Assembly: GCA_008364785.1 (NCBI GenBank)
Contig: VTTJ01000005.1
Coordinates: 248,001-312,000 of the forward strand
Direction of reading: 5' to 3'
Length of the DNA: 64,000 nt
Origin: Bacillus sp. BGMRC 2118
GTDB taxonomy: Bacteria > Bacillota > Bacilli > Bacillales > SA4
In this document: piece by piece, positions 52,845-63,483 of the stretch
Layout of the letters: every line of letters starts with the position of its first letter
How positions within the stretch are numbered: the stretch's first letter is position 1
Position numbers and translations under genes: made by a program
The notes under the pieces: model-generated
The model's database searches: none
What the model was told of the DNA's origin: nothing
The model's input: only the letters and a program-made list of their open reading frames with translations

Positions 52845-52855
52845 TGTATAACACA
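52845..52855 (-). promoter_or_regulatory. Second CcpN operator upstream of the sr1 promoter
   Basis: TGTGTTATACA on the minus strand also fits TRTGHYATAYW exactly. It lies 9 bases upstream of the -35 box and 22 bases (about two turns plus) from the first operator, similar to the two-site arrangement described for B. subtilis sr1. Confidence 0.85.
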
Positions 52856-52925
52856 TTAAATTTTATATAAAGAAGCGTTAAGGACATGGATAGTAAAATA
52901 AATGCCTCAATATGATTACTCTGTA

Positions 52926-53225
52926 TTATTCATATTGTGTTTCTAACGGAATGGAAGGCAGTGTTTCCTTAAAAAATTCTGATATATCTTCTGCTTCTTT
53001 TCTAGTACGGATACAGAATACTTTTTGCAAATGATCTAAATCTTGAATATCCTGAGGATCGAGAAGAGTTGACCTACCTGTCTGCATACAGATAACAAGG
53101 GGTTTACCAAAAAACATATTGGTGTATACGAGGCCGAAATCATAACGAAAGTCATCGGTTGTGAAACCAACAAATCTTACCTTAGACTTTTCACTCTCAT
53201 CGTACAATCTTTCAAAATAGTTCAT
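52926..53225 (-). CDS. DUF3055 family protein
   Basis: A 99-residue soluble protein with SKVRFVGFTTDDFRYDFG and VYTNMFFGKPLVICMQTGRS, the DUF3055 signature found in Bacillaceae and staphylococci. Role unknown. ATG after ATGGAGGGATAGG. Points toward sr1; a separate terminator was not found between them. The 295 bases upstream (53226-53520) hold no recognised element. Confidence 0.8.
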   Translation of the reverse strand: MNYFERLYDESEKSKVRFVGFTTDDFRYDFGLVYTNMFFGKPLVICMQTGRSTLLDPQDIQDLDHLQKVFCIRTRKEAEDISEFFKETLPSIPLETQYE

Positions 53226-53520
53226 CCTATCCCTCCATGTTAAATATTCAGAATATTATTATAAATTAAATAACCCATTAAAACAACAATACAATGACTC
53301 ATTTATTTTCTTCTTATTAAATAAGTCATTCAAAACTAAAGGTTGTCAATTTAAAATTCTGAATGCTAGAATGGAACTATTAGTCAAACTAATCATGACT
53401 TATGTGTAGTTATATTTATTAGATACACATCAGTATTGGGTGCCATTTCAACATAAGTTTTTGAGTAATTCATTCATATTCTCTAAAATTAAAAAAGATG
53501 CTACTTAAGGAGTGAAAATA

Positions 53521-53955
53521 TTGAGTAACAGTGCATACATAAAGCTCGTCCCTGCTTCAACGCAACAATCAATAAGTCTTGATGAGGTTAAGGGCCACTT
53601 TCATCACTATAAAGAAATGACAGCCAAGACAGGTTCTCAAGTTAGCTGGTCATACAGCGAAGCAGCTTTTCCTTATGAATTAAAAGAGCAACCAGAAGGA
53701 AAAGATCATTGGTTCTATTTAAAGTCAGACGAAAAAGGCTACAATATGCTTGTTGTCGGAGTCGGTTCTGAACAAGTTGAAGATGAGAATGGTGAGTCAG
53801 TAGAACGTCAATTCATTCAAATTGTACTACCAGAAGGTGCTACACACGGAGACAAAGGGAAAGGAAATGAATTCTCCAAGTATCTAAGTAAAAAGCTTGA
53901 AGCGGAATTACACCTATTTAACGGAAGAATTATGTATTACTATAAAAGAAAATAA
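53521..53955 (+). CDS. DUF1885 family protein
   Basis: A 144-residue protein beginning (TTG start) MSNSAYIKLVPASTQQSISL, with SWSYSEAAFPYELKE and YNMLVVGVG. It fits DUF1885, a Bacillaceae family of unknown function with one solved structure. TTG at 53521 stands 9 bases after AAGGAG; a GTG at 53512 lies inside that site. Ends at the terminator 53977-54014. Confidence 0.75.
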   Translation: MSNSAYIKLVPASTQQSISLDEVKGHFHHYKEMTAKTGSQVSWSYSEAAFPYELKEQPEGKDHWFYLKSDEKGYNMLVVGVGSEQVEDENGESVERQFIQIVLPEGATHGDKGKGNEFSKYLSKKLEAELHLFNGRIMYYYKRK

Positions 53956-53976
53956 GTGTTGCAAATACAATAATAA

Positions 53977-54014
53977 AAAGGACTATTTAAATGAATGCAT
54001 TCAAATAGTCCTTT
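53977..54014 (+). terminator. Terminator of the DUF1885 gene
   Basis: Stem AAAGGACTATTT/AAATAGTCCTTT with a 14-base loop that contains the palindrome GAATGCATTC, then ATTATTT. Confidence 0.85.
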
Positions 54015-54137
54015 ATTATTTGGCTGTTTTCACTCATGAACAGCATATCTATACGTTTTTTTTAGAGCATTTTTTCTTTCTTCCCTAGCGTTGAAGATTT
54101 CCTAATTTTAAAAAGTTACTATTCAAGAGAAAAGCCT

Positions 54138-55217
54138 TTATTTAAAAAGATGGCTTAATACCTCTCTTACTTCCTCATTACCTAACCCTTTCCAAAATAG
54201 CTCATTATAAATTAAAAGATCTAAATGTAAATGTAGCTCAGAGTTATCTTGTTTCACTTCTCCACTAGTTCCACTATTCCCCACATACCCAACCACAGTG
54301 TCTGGCGTTACTGCATCCCCAACACGGATAGATTTCGGTATTGAATCTAGATGAGCATATCTTGCTACTACACCGTTTGGATATGTAATCCAGACTTGTT
54401 TCCCTCTTAGTTTATCTAACATATATTCTGGAGTTGCCGGTAATGTTCCAGCTAGTTGTAAATCTTTGTTTCTTGTCTCTTCATTCGGATAAGGAGTATA
54501 GTCATGATCAGCACGAACCACTTTCCCTTCTGCCATTCCATAGACGGGTGTCTGTCGATTTATTGTAACACTAGAGGAATATTGATAGAAATCCATGCCC
54601 TCATGAGTACCATGACGATAGGTTCGTTTCGCCCCTGGTAAATGTGATTTTACAGTGCTAACATTTGCTCCCTTAATCGGATTATCCAATATTGATAACA
54701 ACATTAAAATCCCTTCAACATCATTCGGTACAAGTGGCTTTGTGCTAGCCGGTACATCAGTCTTTTCCTTTGGTAAGTATATAGTCAACGATTGTTTCTT
54801 ATTCTGAATATTCGCTTGGAGTGGTTGTTTAAAAAATTCTACGGCTAAATATGGCTCATTTTCTATCAATTCAAATGTTTTTCTTGATGTTGGGAAGTAC
54901 TCAATTCCATTATTAACTACAGGGACACCATATATAAATGTATATGTTTCTTGTCCAATATTTACTTGCAATGTTCGATTCACTTCATCGTATTCGTAAG
55001 TGGATTCGAGCTCACTACTAATTTCTCGAACTGCTACATACTTCGTACCGTACATCGAGACATAACGGACATTTGCAGTGATATATTGATTTTCTTGTAC
55101 ATTTGTTGATAATTTTAATCCATAACTTTCTTTATTTTGCTTTTGAAGACTATGCTTCTCGTTTGAGCAACTAACTAACAAAAACCCAATCGTAATAAAT
55201 AGTAACCAATTCTTCAT
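54138..55217 (-). CDS. M23 family metallopeptidase lipoprotein with stalk-like N-terminal domain
   Basis: A 359-residue exported protein. Signal peptide with lipobox LLVSC (Cys about 17); a copper amine oxidase N-terminal-like stalk domain (about 40-150, with VAVREISSELESTYEYDE and YEYDEVNRTLQVNIG); and a C-terminal LytM/M23 domain (about 195-345). The zinc site appears complete: HEGMD (HxxxD) near residue 205 and HLHLD (HxH) near residue 330. It should cleave peptidoglycan cross-bridges outside the membrane. ATG after AAAGGATACTGT. I do not recall a close B. subtilis equivalent here. Confidence 0.85.
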   Translation of the reverse strand: MKNWLLFITIGFLLVSCSNEKHSLQKQNKESYGLKLSTNVQENQYITANVRYVSMYGTKYVAVREISSELESTYEYDEVNRTLQVNIGQETYTFIYGVPVVNNGIEYFPTSRKTFELIENEPYLAVEFFKQPLQANIQNKKQSLTIYLPKEKTDVPASTKPLVPNDVEGILMLLSILDNPIKGANVSTVKSHLPGAKRTYRHGTHEGMDFYQYSSSVTINRQTPVYGMAEGKVVRADHDYTPYPNEETRNKDLQLAGTLPATPEYMLDKLRGKQVWITYPNGVVARYAHLDSIPKSIRVGDAVTPDTVVGYVGNSGTSGEVKQDNSELHLHLDLLIYNELFWKGLGNEEVREVLSHLFK

Positions 55218-55363
55218 ACAGTATCCTTTCCACCTGAATAAACTGAGTCATGTATTTATTATCTTTATCCAATAGTTGGGTTTTCATTCGTATATATGTA
55301 TTTAATAGTTACTAAAGAGTAGTCTCAAAGGTTAATTTATGTTACTTACTAGATCAAACTGTT

Positions 55364-55612
55364 CTAGAAGACTTGTATGGACCACCAAACAATTCTTTGG
55401 ACAATGAAAAATATGAATAGTGTTGTAATTGTAAGCTTCGCTGATTGTTTTGTTGAATATCCATTTGCGTTAGCTGCAATAAAAGATAAATATATAAATA
55501 CTACTAATAGGAGGCCTTTTGCATATATTCGGTCATGGTTTGATAACATTTCAACAATTGTAAAAATACTGTATATCATAGCTTGTATACTTATGACGAC
55601 GAGAGTTTTCAT
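55364..55612 (-). CDS. Unknown small membrane protein
   Basis: An 82-residue protein with three likely helices (about 3-21, 30-47, 58-78). Start at 55612 after AAGGGGTAATGAT. No family recognised. An overlapping frame on the plus strand is open over the same region but has no ribosome site, so this strand is preferred. Confidence is moderate because so short a hydrophobic frame could be chance. Confidence 0.5.
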   Translation of the reverse strand: MKTLVVISIQAMIYSIFTIVEMLSNHDRIYAKGLLLVVFIYLSFIAANANGYSTKQSAKLTITTLFIFFIVQRIVWWSIQVF

Positions 55613-55814
55613 ATCATTACCCCTTACATATCCCTTTATAAATATGTATGCAGTGGACAATGCTCTTATTTTTCATTTTTGTAACAAATAAATGACAAGC
55701 CAAAATATCTAATAATTGCGTGGTACAATAGCCCTAACTATATTTGGAAATAGAAGGACCTTGATTGGCTAGATATTTTTACAGGTAATTTCCAGAAGAA
55801 AGGGTGACACCTGA

Positions 55815-56210
55815 ATGCTTCTACGCATCTTTTTGGTTGTTAGTTCATTTACAATCTTATCTTCATGTAATTCCGATAACGATACAGAGCACTCTATCGA
55901 CACCTTTTTAAAGGCTGATGCCCTCTTTATTTCGAATGAGGAAAATTTAGAAGTTGAAGATGAGTACTATGATGCAATTTTGGAAATAAAAAAACTATAT
56001 CCTGGCGCAATGAACAAGGTCGTGCTATTAACGGATCGGGAGTATCATAATATAGAGGAACAATTAGATGTTTCTACTTATCCAACTTTACTTTTATTGA
56101 ATGAAGAAAAAGTGAAGGTAAAAATCGAAGGTGAACGTAACACTCATTATATTTTCGAGGAGATTGTGGCATATATCGAAGAGGAAAAGCTCATGACATC
56201 TAACAATTAA
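55815..56210 (+). CDS. Lipoprotein with thioredoxin-like fold lacking CxxC
   Basis: A 131-residue protein. A signal peptide ends in TILSSC (Cys18), so it is lipidated. The mature part ends like a thioredoxin: LDVSTYPTLLLLNEEKVKVK with the cis-proline YPT motif, then IEGERNTHYIFEEIVAYIEE. No Cys pair is present in the mature domain, so redox activity is unlikely. It may be a binding module. ATG after AGAAAGGGTGACACCTGA. A weak stem GGCAACC/GGTTGTC with TTTTT follows at 56223-56251. Confidence 0.65.
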   Translation: MLLRIFLVVSSFTILSSCNSDNDTEHSIDTFLKADALFISNEENLEVEDEYYDAILEIKKLYPGAMNKVVLLTDREYHNIEEQLDVSTYPTLLLLNEEKVKVKIEGERNTHYIFEEIVAYIEEEKLMTSNN

Positions 56211-56303
56211 TACAATGAACATAGGCAACCCCAATGATGCGGTTGTCTTTTTCCTTACTAAAAAGATTTGTTAAAAGCTTCGTATTAAAAACGTGTTAAA
56301 AAA

Positions 56304-56330
56304 AGCCGTTCTCACGGGGAGAACGGCTAC
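56304..56330 (-). terminator. Terminator of the pdh operon
   Basis: Ten-base-pair stem AGCCGTTCTC/GAGAACGGCT, 5-base loop, minus-strand read-out TTTTTTT. Confidence 0.92.
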
Positions 56331-56335
56331 TGTTA

Positions 56336-57745
56336 TTATTTTATAATATGAATTGGACTACCAATCGCTACTTCTGCAGCTTCCATAGAAATTTCACCTA
56401 ATGTTGGATGAGCATGGATCGTCATCGCAATATCTTCCGCTGTCATGCCAGCTTCAATTGCTAATCCTAATTCTGCAATCATATCGGAAGCATTTGTTCC
56501 AACAATTTGCGCACCAATCACAAGGCCATCTTCTTTTCGAGTTACGATTTTAAGGAAACCATCAGCGCTATCAAGTGCTAATGCACGGCCATTTGCTCCG
56601 AACGGGAACTTAGCAGATGCAACTTCAATTCCTTCTGCTTTTGCTTCATGTTCTTGATAACCAACTGTTGCCATTTCTGGATCTGTAAATACAACCGCAG
56701 GAATTGCGTGATAATCAATGACAGAAGGATGTCCGCTAATTGCTTCAGCAGCTATTTTCCCTTCATATGATGCTTTGTGAGCTAACGGAGGTCCATCAAC
56801 AATATCACCAATTGCATAGATATTACTTACACTTGTGCGACATTGTTCATCTATTTTAATGATACCTCTGTCCGTCTTTTCAACACCTAGCTGCTCTAAT
56901 CCTAGTTCATCTGTATTCGGCTTTCGTCCAACAGTAACTAAACAATAATCAGCTTCTACTGTCTTCGCTTCACCATTTACTTCGAACGTTACTTTTACAC
57001 CGTTTTCTGTTTCTTCTACACCTTTGGCCATTGCTTTAGTGAAGATTTCAACATTCTTTTTCTTTAGACGGCGTTTAACTACAGATGTCATTTGTTTTTC
57101 AAAGCCGTTAAGTAACTCATCAGCACCTTCAACGATAACTACCTCAGTTCCGAAATTTGCATACGCTGTACCTAGCTCAGTACCGATATAACCTCCACCA
57201 ATTACAACCAGCTTCTTTGGAATTTCAGGTAAACTTAAAGCACCTGTTGAATCGATCACACGTTTTGAATATTTGAAAGTTGGAATTTCGATAGGACGTG
57301 AACCTGTTGCGACAATACAGTTGTTAAACTTATATGTTTGAGCAGAATTTTCATTCATAATACGTACTGTATTACTATCTACAAAATAAGCTTCCCCACT
57401 AAGAATCTCAACTTTATTACCTTTTAATAGTCCTTCTACTCCACCTGTAAGCTTCTTAACTATACCAGCTTTCCATTCTTGAACTTTAGAAAAGTCAACT
57501 GTCACATTGTCAGCCTTAATTCCCATTTCTTCAGAATGCTTCGCTGTTTCATAACGGTGTGCTGCTGCAATTAGAGCTTTTGAAGGGATACATCCAACAT
57601 TTAAACAAACTCCACCAAGAACACCCTTATCTACTATAGATACCTTTTGGCCAAGCTGTGCTGCACGGATTGCGGCAACGTAACCACCTGGTCCTGCTCC
57701 AATGACAAGTGTATCAAGTTCAATCGGAAAATCTCCTACTACCAT
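56336..57745 (-). CDS. pdhD: Dihydrolipoyl dehydrogenase (E3)
   Basis: A 469-residue FAD-dependent disulfide reductase, E3 of the pyruvate dehydrogenase complex. FAD motif [17 protein letters not shown] at the N-terminus, redox pair in [15 protein letters not shown] (about residues 44-58), NAD motif [17 protein letters not shown] near residue 180 and the His-Glu pair HAHPTLGE near residue 450. Starts 3 bases after pdhC. All catalytic residues present. Confidence 0.97.
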   Translation of the reverse strand: MVVGDFPIELDTLVIGAGPGGYVAAIRAAQLGQKVSIVDKGVLGGVCLNVGCIPSKALIAAAHRYETAKHSEEMGIKADNVTVDFSKVQEWKAGIVKKLTGGVEGLLKGNKVEILSGEAYFVDSNTVRIMNENSAQTYKFNNCIVATGSRPIEIPTFKYSKRVIDSTGALSLPEIPKKLVVIGGGYIGTELGTAYANFGTEVVIVEGADELLNGFEKQMTSVVKRRLKKKNVEIFTKAMAKGVEETENGVKVTFEVNGEAKTVEADYCLVTVGRKPNTDELGLEQLGVEKTDRGIIKIDEQCRTSVSNIYAIGDIVDGPPLAHKASYEGKIAAEAISGHPSVIDYHAIPAVVFTDPEMATVGYQEHEAKAEGIEVASAKFPFGANGRALALDSADGFLKIVTRKEDGLVIGAQIVGTNASDMIAELGLAIEAGMTAEDIAMTIHAHPTLGEISMEAAEVAIGSPIHIIK

Positions 57746-57748
57746 TGA

Positions 57749-59062
57749 TTACGCCTCCATTAAAATTAGTTGTGGATCATTTAATAGTCGCTTAATATGA
57801 TTTAATGCATTTTGTGCTGTAGCTCCATCAATCATACGGTGATCGAAGCTTAATGAAAGGGCAAGTACAGGTGCTACTACAATTTCACCATTACGTACTA
57901 CAGGCTTTTCAGCAATACGTCCGATACCTAGTATTGCAACCTCAGGATGATTGATAACTGGGGTAAACCATTGTCCACCAGCAGAACCAATATTAGAGAT
58001 TGTACAAGAGGCACCTTTCATTTCTGCTGGAGCTAACTTTCCATCACGAGCCTTTACCGCCAGGTCATTTATTTCAGAAGAAATCTCATAGACAGACTTA
58101 CGATCTGTATTTTTTACAACTGGCACTAATAATCCTTTATCTGTGTCTGCAGCAATTCCGATGTTAAAGTAATGCTTTTGAATAATTTCATCTGTTGCAT
58201 CATCCAATGATGTGTTTAGTACTGGATATTTCTTCAATGCAGAAGTTAAGGCTTTAACAACATACGGTAAGTATGTTAGCTTTACACCTTGATCAAGTGC
58301 ATGTTGCTTAAATTTCTTACGGTGAGCGACTAGTTCAGTTACATCAACTTCATCCATTAATGTAACGTGTGGCGCTGTATGCTTTGAGTTAACCATTGCT
58401 TTTGCAATTGCCTTACGAATTCCACTCATTTTCTCACGAGTTTCTGGTAGTTCACCAGTTGGAATTGGTGCCTGCGCAGCTTTCGTTTCGGTTGCTGGTT
58501 TTGCAGTATCAACTGCTTGTTCTGTAGCAACTGCAACGTTTGCACCACCATTTAGGTAGTTATCAATGTCACTCTTTGTTATACGACCATTTTTACCAGT
58601 TCCACTAACTTGACGAATATCTACACCTTTTTCTCTAGCATGTTTACGTACTGAAGGCATTGCGATAATACGTCTGTTAGGGTCTACATCGGTTTGTGCA
58701 GGCGCTGCTGTTTGAGAAGCTGGTGTTGATTCAGCTTGCACACTTGGTGTTGGAGCTGGTTCAGCTGCTTTAGGCGCTTCTGCTTCGTCACTATGATCTC
58801 CTTTGAACTTAAGGTTTTCATAACCTGGTGCATCAAATGTAATGATGGTTTGTCCAACGGTTGCAACTTCACCTTCATTTGCATTTAAAGAAATAACTTT
58901 TCCTTTAACTGGAGATGGAATTTCAACTACTGCTTTATCATTTTGTACTTCACAAAGCACATCATCTTCATTTACTTCATCACCTTGTTTTACAAACCAC
59001 TTAACTATTTCACCTTCATGTATACCTTCACCGATATCAGGTAATTTAAATTCGAATGACAC
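57749..59062 (-). CDS. pdhC: Dihydrolipoamide acetyltransferase (E2)
   Basis: A 437-residue core subunit: one lipoyl domain (1-80; lipoyl Lys in [12 protein letters not shown]), an Ala/Pro-rich linker (90-130), a peripheral subunit-binding domain (about 132-170; [19 protein letters not shown]), a second linker and the catalytic domain (210-437) with [12 protein letters not shown] start at 59062 lies 7 bases after AAAAGGAGG; an in-frame ATG 16 codons upstream is not supported. Separated from pdhB by 93 bases holding a hairpin. Confidence 0.97.
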   Translation of the reverse strand: MSFEFKLPDIGEGIHEGEIVKWFVKQGDEVNEDDVLCEVQNDKAVVEIPSPVKGKVISLNANEGEVATVGQTIITFDAPGYENLKFKGDHSDEAEAPKAAEPAPTPSVQAESTPASQTAAPAQTDVDPNRRIIAMPSVRKHAREKGVDIRQVSGTGKNGRITKSDIDNYLNGGANVAVATEQAVDTAKPATETKAAQAPIPTGELPETREKMSGIRKAIAKAMVNSKHTAPHVTLMDEVDVTELVAHRKKFKQHALDQGVKLTYLPYVVKALTSALKKYPVLNTSLDDATDEIIQKHYFNIGIAADTDKGLLVPVVKNTDRKSVYEISSEINDLAVKARDGKLAPAEMKGASCTISNIGSAGGQWFTPVINHPEVAILGIGRIAEKPVVRNGEIVVAPVLALSLSFDHRMIDGATAQNALNHIKRLLNDPQLILMEA

Positions 59063-59110
59063 GGAATGTAACCTCCTTTTATATGTAAAACATGAATTTA
59101 GGAAATACAA

Positions 59111-59137
59111 AGAAATCAGAAAGGACCTCTGATTTCT
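59111..59137 (-). terminator. Hairpin between pdhB and pdhC
   Basis: Ten-base-pair stem AGAAATCAGA/TCTGATTTCT with a 7-base loop, followed on the minus strand by TTGTATTTC, so a weak terminator or a processing/stability element rather than a strong stop. Lies 19 bases after the pdhB stop. Confidence 0.6.
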
Positions 59138-59155
59138 AATTTAGCTTTCGTTCGT

Positions 59156-60133
59156 TTAGAAATTTAAAACTTTTTTTGCCGTCTCGATTACATCTTTATA
59201 GTTTGGCAGCCAAACTGTTTCAGCTTCTGAGAATGCATACACTGTATCTGGTGCAGCAACCCGAAGAACAGGTGCATCTAAGCTTAAGATTGCTCGGTCA
59301 TTAATTTCAGCAACTACATGTGCAGCGATACCAGCCTGCTTTTGTGCCTCTTGAACAACAATAGCTCTTCCGGTTTTTTCAACTGAAGCAATAATTGTAT
59401 CAATATCCAGAGGAGAAACAGTACGTAAGTCTACAACTTCTACCGAATGACCTTCCTTTTGAAGCTCTTCAGCTGCTTTTAGAGATTCATGTACCATTGC
59501 ACCATACGTGATGATTGATAAATCAGTACCCTCACGCTTTACATCAGCTTTACCGATTTCAATTGTGTATTCACCTTCTGGCACTTCACCGCGGAATGAT
59601 CGGTATAACTTCATATGCTCTAAGAAGATAACTGGGTCATTATCGCGAATCGCAGAAATTAATAATCCTTTTGCATCATAAGGAGTGGAAGGAATGACTA
59701 CTTTTAAACCAGGTTGTTGAGCCATTAAACCTTCTAAACTATCCGCATGCAATTCTGGTGTATGAACCCCTCCACCAAAAGGAGAACGAATTGTTACAGG
59801 TGCATGATATCTTCCGCCTGAACGGTATCTCATACGGGCCATTTGTCCAGAAATAGAATCAATTACTTCGTACACAAAACCAAAGAATTGAATTTCAGGA
59901 ACTGGTCGGTATCCTTGCAGTGATAGCCCGATCGCTAAACCACCAATACCTGATTCTGCTAGAGGTGTATCAAATACACGATCTTCACCAAATTCTGCTT
60001 GTAATCCTTCAGTCGCACGGAAAACCCCACCGTTCACTCCAACATCTTCACCAAACACTAAAACATTTGGGTCTTTTTTCAGTTCAGTGCGTAACGCATC
60101 CGTGATTGCTTGAATCATTGTCATTTGCGCCAT
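59156..60133 (-). CDS. pdhB: Pyruvate dehydrogenase E1 beta subunit
   Basis: A 325-residue E1 beta chain: [20 protein letters not shown] at the start, then [35 protein letters not shown] and [21 protein letters not shown]. It completes the thiamine diphosphate active site together with E1 alpha. ATG after GAAGGAGTCGAAGTAAGTT, 3 bases from the pdhA stop. Confidence 0.97.
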   Translation of the reverse strand: MAQMTMIQAITDALRTELKKDPNVLVFGEDVGVNGGVFRATEGLQAEFGEDRVFDTPLAESGIGGLAIGLSLQGYRPVPEIQFFGFVYEVIDSISGQMARMRYRSGGRYHAPVTIRSPFGGGVHTPELHADSLEGLMAQQPGLKVVIPSTPYDAKGLLISAIRDNDPVIFLEHMKLYRSFRGEVPEGEYTIEIGKADVKREGTDLSIITYGAMVHESLKAAEELQKEGHSVEVVDLRTVSPLDIDTIIASVEKTGRAIVVQEAQKQAGIAAHVVAEINDRAILSLDAPVLRVAAPDTVYAFSEAETVWLPNYKDVIETAKKVLNF

Positions 60134-60136
60134 AAC

Positions 60137-61258
<1,122 letters not shown>

Positions 61259-61644
61259 TCACCCTTCCTGTTCTATTCCATTTAAGTTAATAATGGCAAG
61301 TTAAAAGTTGTTTACATACAGCACTAGGTTACCCAACTTTTAATGTTAGAAGTCAAAAAACAAAAACGTTTTTTATAAGTAGGTATTTTAGCTAGTATGT
61401 AATCTACCTTCAAAAACTGTACTAATAATAAACGACTATAAACTAGTACAATTCTTTTTCCATAAAATCAGTGTACATTATTACAGTTTTACCCGTCAAT
61501 CATTAGGTTTCAAATTTTTAATAGAATAAAAAAGTAACATATTATTCCAATAAAACAACACTGTACTAATACAATAGATAAACCTGTATTATAATTTATG
61601 ATACAACAAAAACAGACTCTTATTGTTACTAAAGTCATTAAAAT

Positions 61645-61691
61645 AGCAAAAGATGTCACAGGTTCATCACCATGACATCTTTTGCTGTTTT
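61645..61691 (+). terminator. Strong hairpin, plus-strand terminator-like, without an obvious gene
   Basis: Fourteen-base-pair perfect stem AGCAAAAGATGTCA/TGACATCTTTTGCT, 14-base loop, plus strand followed by GTTTTTG. On the minus strand the following T-run is poor (ATTTTAATG). It may end ykyA on the minus strand or an unseen plus-strand RNA. Confidence 0.55.
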
Positions 61692-61696
61692 TGATT

Positions 61697-61854
61697 GTTA
61701 CTTTAAGGAAAAACCCAAACCTTTATTTTAGTATGTAGTTACTACAATACATAAAGAGAATGGCTCTTTTCTAAACCAACCTCAATATGCTTCTAATACT
61801 GGTTGTACACCCAGAATAATTGTACTAAAAGCAACAAAGTTTTAGAAAAGAGCC
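61697..61854 (+). repeat. Dispersed repeat, copy F
   Basis: Left arm degenerate (GTTACTTTA instead of GTTGCTTTT), so it cannot pair well with AAAAGCAAC. The other pair is extended to 14 bp: GGCTCTTTTCTAAA/TTTAGAAAAGAGCC. Contains TTAGTATGTAGTTACTACAA and TTGTACACCCAGAATAATTG. Sits between ykyA and pdhA. Confidence 0.85.
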
Positions 61855-61864
61855 TTTTATTTTC

Positions 61865-62524
61865 TCAATTCTGTTCTGAAGTTATATTTAGACCCGCTTC
61901 TTCATAGAAACGTTTCTTATTTGCATTGTATTTATTTGTAATTTCATTATACTTTTCATTTAAGGTTAATACCCTTTCATAACTGCTGTTCACCTTTTGT
62001 ATTTGTTCCTCTAACTGTTCTAATGTTAAGTCTTTATTTTGAAACATGATATATAGTTGTTTATCTAATTCAATGGATTCACCATATGCTTCAAAAAGTT
62101 CCTCATATGTAGAATATCGAGTCTTCATTAGCTCTACTAGTGATTTCGCACTTTTTCGGAGTTGTTCCCCTTCCACTTCTTCTACGATCTCTAGAGTATT
62201 TTCGAACTCTTGTTTCGATTTTTGTATACTTTCATATTCCTTATTAAGTCCTGTTCTTCTTTCTTCTGTGACCATAAGTGCCTCAGTTGATAACTGTTCG
62301 ATTTTTTCTATTTCCTTTAATCCTAATGTCATAATTTGATCGTAAATTTCTTTTTCTTTTGTTTCTAAACGGACCATTTCCGTTTGTTGATTTTCAAACT
62401 CTGTTTCTAATTTAACAGCTTCTTCTAAATGACTATACATCGTTTCTTGAGGTGATGGACCCGCTTGACAAGCTGACATGCTTACAGCTAGTACCAAGAC
62501 AAGCATTCTGACTATATATTTCAT
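61865..62524 (-). CDS. ykyA: YkyA family cell-wall-binding lipoprotein
   Basis: A 219-residue lipoprotein with lipobox SMSAC (Cys about 19) and a long alpha-helical, coiled-coil body from about residue 30 to 210, very rich in Glu, Lys and Gln. This is the pattern of the YkyA (putative cell-wall binding lipoprotein) family, located upstream of pdhA in bacilli. ATG after AGGGGGAGTCACTT. Function unknown. Confidence 0.87.
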   Translation of the reverse strand: MKYIVRMLVLVLAVSMSACQAGPSPQETMYSHLEEAVKLETEFENQQTEMVRLETKEKEIYDQIMTLGLKEIEKIEQLSTEALMVTEERRTGLNKEYESIQKSKQEFENTLEIVEEVEGEQLRKSAKSLVELMKTRYSTYEELFEAYGESIELDKQLYIMFQNKDLTLEQLEEQIQKVNSSYERVLTLNEKYNEITNKYNANKKRFYEEAGLNITSEQN

Positions 62525-62785
62525 AAGTGACTCCCCCTATCTCTATTATTAATATAGATACTAATCATTTATTTGGCAACTATACCCAATATATGTGCTT
62601 GTCCATTCAATTAGTCCACAACTAAAAGGCTGTTTTTCGGAAAAGTTTATAGCCATCAAGAAATACGTACCTAATAAAAAGACTGTTGTTCTCGGACTTC
62701 ATCATTCTTTATCAGATATTCAGGATATGGTATGCTAATAACATTGAATCTTGTATTAATGGATTATTAGAGTGGAGTGATTGAG

Positions 62786-63340
62786 ATGCTTACAATGAGA
62801 GATGTGATTCGTGAAGGTCATCCTACATTAAGATTGGTAGCTGAAGAGGTAGTGTTACCTGCTTCTGAAGAAGATAAGAAAATTCTTCGTGAAATGATGG
62901 AATTTGTAATAAATAGCCAAGATCCGGAACTTGCTGCTGAATATGAGCTAAGACCTGGGATTGGCATTGCTGCACCTCAAATAAATGTATCGAAGAGAAT
63001 GATTGCTATTCATGTTACAGACGATAAGGATCAATTGCACAGCTATGCATTGTTTAATCCAAAAATTATCAGTCATTCTGTGGAAACATCATATTTAACA
63101 ACAGGTGAAGGTTGCTTATCAGTAGACAGAGATGTACCTGGTTTCGTTCCAAGGTATGCCCGTATTACAGTGAAGGCTACCACCTTAGAAGGTGAAGAAG
63201 TAAAGCTGCGTTTAAAAGGGTTACCTGCCATTGTATTTCAACATGAAATTGATCATTTAAACGGAATCATGTTTTATGACCACATTAATAAAGATGAACC
63301 GTTTGCTGAGCCAAAGGATGCAACAGCAATAGATAGATAA
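62786..63340 (+). CDS. def: Peptide deformylase
   Basis: A 184-residue type 2 (Gram-positive) peptide deformylase, removing the N-formyl group from new proteins. The three motifs are GIGIAAPQ (about residue 58), EGCLSVDR (about 110) and [12 protein letters not shown] (about 153), giving the Cys-His-His metal site. Start at 62786 is 8 bases after GTGGAG; a GTG three codons earlier overlaps it. Corresponds to ykrB/defB of B. subtilis. Confidence 0.96.
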   Translation: MLTMRDVIREGHPTLRLVAEEVVLPASEEDKKILREMMEFVINSQDPELAAEYELRPGIGIAAPQINVSKRMIAIHVTDDKDQLHSYALFNPKIISHSVETSYLTTGEGCLSVDRDVPGFVPRYARITVKATTLEGEEVKLRLKGLPAIVFQHEIDHLNGIMFYDHINKDEPFAEPKDATAIDR

Positions 63341-63370
63341 ACGAGGGGGCAACTGCCACCTCGTTTTTTC
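63341..63370 (+). terminator. Terminator of def
   Basis: Stem AACGAGGTGGC-like: AAACGAGG/CCTCGTTT around GGGCAACTGCCA, itself with a GGC/GCC inner pair, then TTTT. Confidence 0.85.
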
Positions 63371-63483
63371 ATTAGGTTTTTTTGATCAGTCGAGAGCCAG
63401 ATTAGTCACAAGTATTATAAAAATCATTCGTCATAGAAATGAAGTGATAATTTATATGATATATATCACCAAAAGAGTCTTCA

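Noticed and set aside
55377..55691. Open frame on the plus strand across the small membrane gene
   Set aside because: It is antisense to the frame at 55364-55612, which has AAGGGG before its start; the plus frame has no site.
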